Shown piece by piece: positions 62,907 through 64,000 of a stretch of 64,000 bases of DNA. How positions within the stretch are numbered: the stretch's first letter is position 1; each line of letters starts with the position of its first letter. The notes under the pieces were generated by a model. The model searched no databases and was not told the DNA's origin. It saw only the letters and a program-made list of their open reading frames with translations. The DNA is from an uncultured Eubacteriales bacterium (GTDB lineage Bacteria; Bacillota; Clostridia; Oscillospirales; Oscillospiraceae): the NCBI GenBank assembly GCA_900317905.1, contig ONIN01000011.1, positions 85,399-149,398 on the forward strand, given 5' to 3'. The position numbers were made by a program, and so were the translations under genes.

Positions 62907-63734
62907 ATGAGCGGAATTCTATATCTGGTCGCGACGCCCATCGGCAATTTGGGCGACCTCTCGGTGCGGGCTTTGGAGACCCTGCGAAACGCGGACTTCA
63001 TTGCCGCCGAGGATACCCGGGTCACGGCCAAGCTCTTAAACCATTTCGAGATCAAAAAGCCGCTGGTGAGCTATTATGAGCACAACAAGCGGCAGAGCGG
63101 CGAGAAGATCCTCGCAAGGCTTTTGGCAGGGGAGACCTGCGCCCTGGTGACGGACGCGGGCATGCCGGCCATCTCCGACCCGGGGGAGGATCTGGTACGT
63201 CTCTGCGCCGGGCATGACGTCACCGTGCAGGCCATCCCCGGATGCTGCGCCGCGGTGACGGCGCTGGCGCTGTCGGCGCTGCCCACCCAGCGGTTCTGCT
63301 TTGAGGGCTTCCTTGCGGTGTCCGGCAAAAACCGCACGGAGCATCTGGAACAGCTCAGATCCGAGCGCCGCACCATGATCCTTTACGAGGCGCCCCACAA
63401 GCTGCTGCGGACGTTGGAGGATCTGATCGACACCCTGGGGCCGGACAGAGAAATCGCTCTCTGCCGGGAGCTGACCAAGCTCCACGAGGAGACCTTACGT
63501 ACCACCCTCTCCGGCGCTCTGGCGCACTTTCAGGAGGTGCAGCCCAAGGGCGAATTTGTATTGATCCTCAAGGGCGCGGAGCCGGAGGCACAGACCGTGA
63601 CCGAGGAAGAAGCGCTCAAGCTGGTGGCCGCACTGCAGGAGCAGGGGCTCTCCCTGAAGGACGCCTGCAAGCAGGTCTCGGCAGAGACCGGCTTCGGAAA
63701 AAATGTGCTCTACCGCAGGGCGCTGGACGGTTGA
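62907..63734 (+). CDS. rsmI: 16S rRNA (cytidine1402-2'-O)-methyltransferase
   Basis: A 275-residue tetrapyrrole-methylase-fold enzyme beginning with YLVATPIGNLGDLSVRAL, the RsmI hallmark, followed by EDTRVTAKLL and ALVTDAGMPAISDPGEDLV. It 2'-O-methylates C1402 in the decoding centre. The ATG has GGAG 8 bases before; a longer frame runs into the previous gene. The promoter of the next gene, a tRNA, overlaps its stop codon. Confidence 0.95.
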   Translation: MSGILYLVATPIGNLGDLSVRALETLRNADFIAAEDTRVTAKLLNHFEIKKPLVSYYEHNKRQSGEKILARLLAGETCALVTDAGMPAISDPGEDLVRLCAGHDVTVQAIPGCCAAVTALALSALPTQRFCFEGFLAVSGKNRTEHLEQLRSERRTMILYEAPHKLLRTLEDLIDTLGPDREIALCRELTKLHEETLRTTLSGALAHFQEVQPKGEFVLILKGAEPEAQTVTEEEALKLVAALQEQGLSLKDACKQVSAETGFGKNVLYRRALDG

Positions 63735-63759
63735 CAGCTTTGTTCGATGCGGGTATAAT
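63731..63759 (+). promoter_or_regulatory. Consensus promoter of tRNA-Leu
   Basis: Perfect TTGACA (63731-63736), 17 bases, perfect TATAAT (63754-63759). The -35 covers the rsmI stop codon. Confidence 0.9.
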
Positions 63760-63772
63760 GTAACCCGCCCAA

Positions 63773-63858
63773 GCCGCCATGGTGGAATGGCAGACACCGT
63801 GGACTTAAAATCCACTGGGAGCGATCCCGTGCCGGTTCAAGTCCGGCTGGCGGCACCA
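63773..63858 (+). tRNA. tRNA-Leu (anticodon UAA)
   Basis: Acceptor stem GCCGCCA/TGGCGGC with encoded CCA, a long variable arm typical of class II tRNAs, anticodon arm GTGGA-CTTAAAA-TCCAC giving UAA, and T-loop GGTTCAAGTCC. Reads UUA and probably UUG codons. Confidence 0.96.
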
Positions 63859-63894
63859 GAAGAAGCGCACACCCGCAAGGGTGTGCGTTTCTTC
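63859..63894 (+). terminator. Terminator of the tRNA gene
   Basis: GAAGAAGCGCACACCC (63859-63874), GCAA loop, GGGTGTGCGTTTCTTC. The T-rich part lies in the 3' arm. Confidence 0.75.
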
Positions 63895-64000
63895 TGGTGG
63901 CGGTGAATTATACTATCAAGTGCAACACTTCAGAAGCGTAAAGAAGTTCATACGAAACTCATGTAGAATGGAGTCACCACAACACACAAAATACAGAGGA
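63895..64000 (+). other. Possible left end of an insertion sequence (window edge)
   Basis: After the tRNA terminator the composition changes to AT-rich, with AAGTGCAACACTTC, then TTCATACGAAACTC, TAGAAT and ACAACACACAAAATA. I recall IS30-type ends and leaders of this appearance in gut Clostridia, but no transposase is visible before the window ends. Confidence 0.3.

Overview
The window looks like about 64 kb of a high-GC, spore-forming anaerobic Firmicute, most likely a gut Oscillospirales (Oscillospiraceae-type Clostridia). The inference rests on strong AGGAGG-type ribosome sites, a SpoVAC protein, a type III glutamine synthetase, a CoA-transferase of the butyrate/4-hydroxybutyrate type, desulfoferrodoxin, a V-type ATPase, SLH-anchored surface proteins, and dispersed palindromic repeats of a kind I recall from that group. 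No species can be named from the sequence alone.

Layout. 1-3.3 kb: end of an ABC ATPase, its FtsX-type permease and an AraC-type regulator. 3.5-7.5 kb: NSS sodium symporter with a disturbed C-terminus, K+ channel, SpoVAC, small acidic protein. 7.5-16.2 kb: repeat block, secreted CHAP/ricin/Ig-like protein, DUF1934-argS pair, glycine-riboswitch-controlled AGCS symporter, SLH-phosphodiester glycosidase. 16.6-17.5 kb: E2-like acyltransferase without the usual catalytic His. 17.9-26.5 kb: complete nine-gene V-ATPase operon whose rotor subunit carries sodium-site residues. 26.9-35.5 kb: PAP2 phosphatase, second NSS symporter, CoA-transferase, RarA, DUF951, a small solo protein, fumarase, EamA exporter, superoxide reductase, with MITE-like repeats between. 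35.8-44.5 kb: SGNH-SLH protein, glutamine synthetase III with an attenuator-like leader, L13-S9 operon, twin cloverleaf palindromes, LRR-SLH protein. 44.7-60.3 kb: CooC-like ATPase and then two divergent clusters (below). 60.4-64 kb: hypothetical protein, pyrimidine-nucleoside phosphorylase, TrmN6-type methyltransferase, RsmI, tRNA-Leu(UAA), and a possible insertion-sequence end.

The two most interesting regions lie back to back around 52.2-52.4 kb. Leftward runs a five-gene partner-switching operon: STAS antagonist, membrane SpoIIE-type phosphatase, a sodium/dicarboxylate-type symporter carrying an N-terminal anti-sigma-like ATPase fold, a STAS-kinase-HATPase triple fusion, and a condensation-type acyltransferase. 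Rightward runs an eight-gene membrane-lipid cluster: CPA2 antiporter, DgkA-type kinase, CarS-type CDP-lipid synthase, PssA, Psd, UbiA prenyltransferase, a PEP-synthase-like phosphotransferase, and a GNAT-like protein. The pairing of UbiA and CarS with PssA and Psd resembles the head-group half of archaeal ether-lipid synthesis, which is unusual for a Clostridium. I infer that the first operon senses a solute or envelope state and that the second makes a specialised polar lipid; a link between them is only suggested by position.

Sodium use is a theme: two NSS symporters, an AGCS symporter, an SDF-type transporter and a V-ATPase with a sodium-type rotor.
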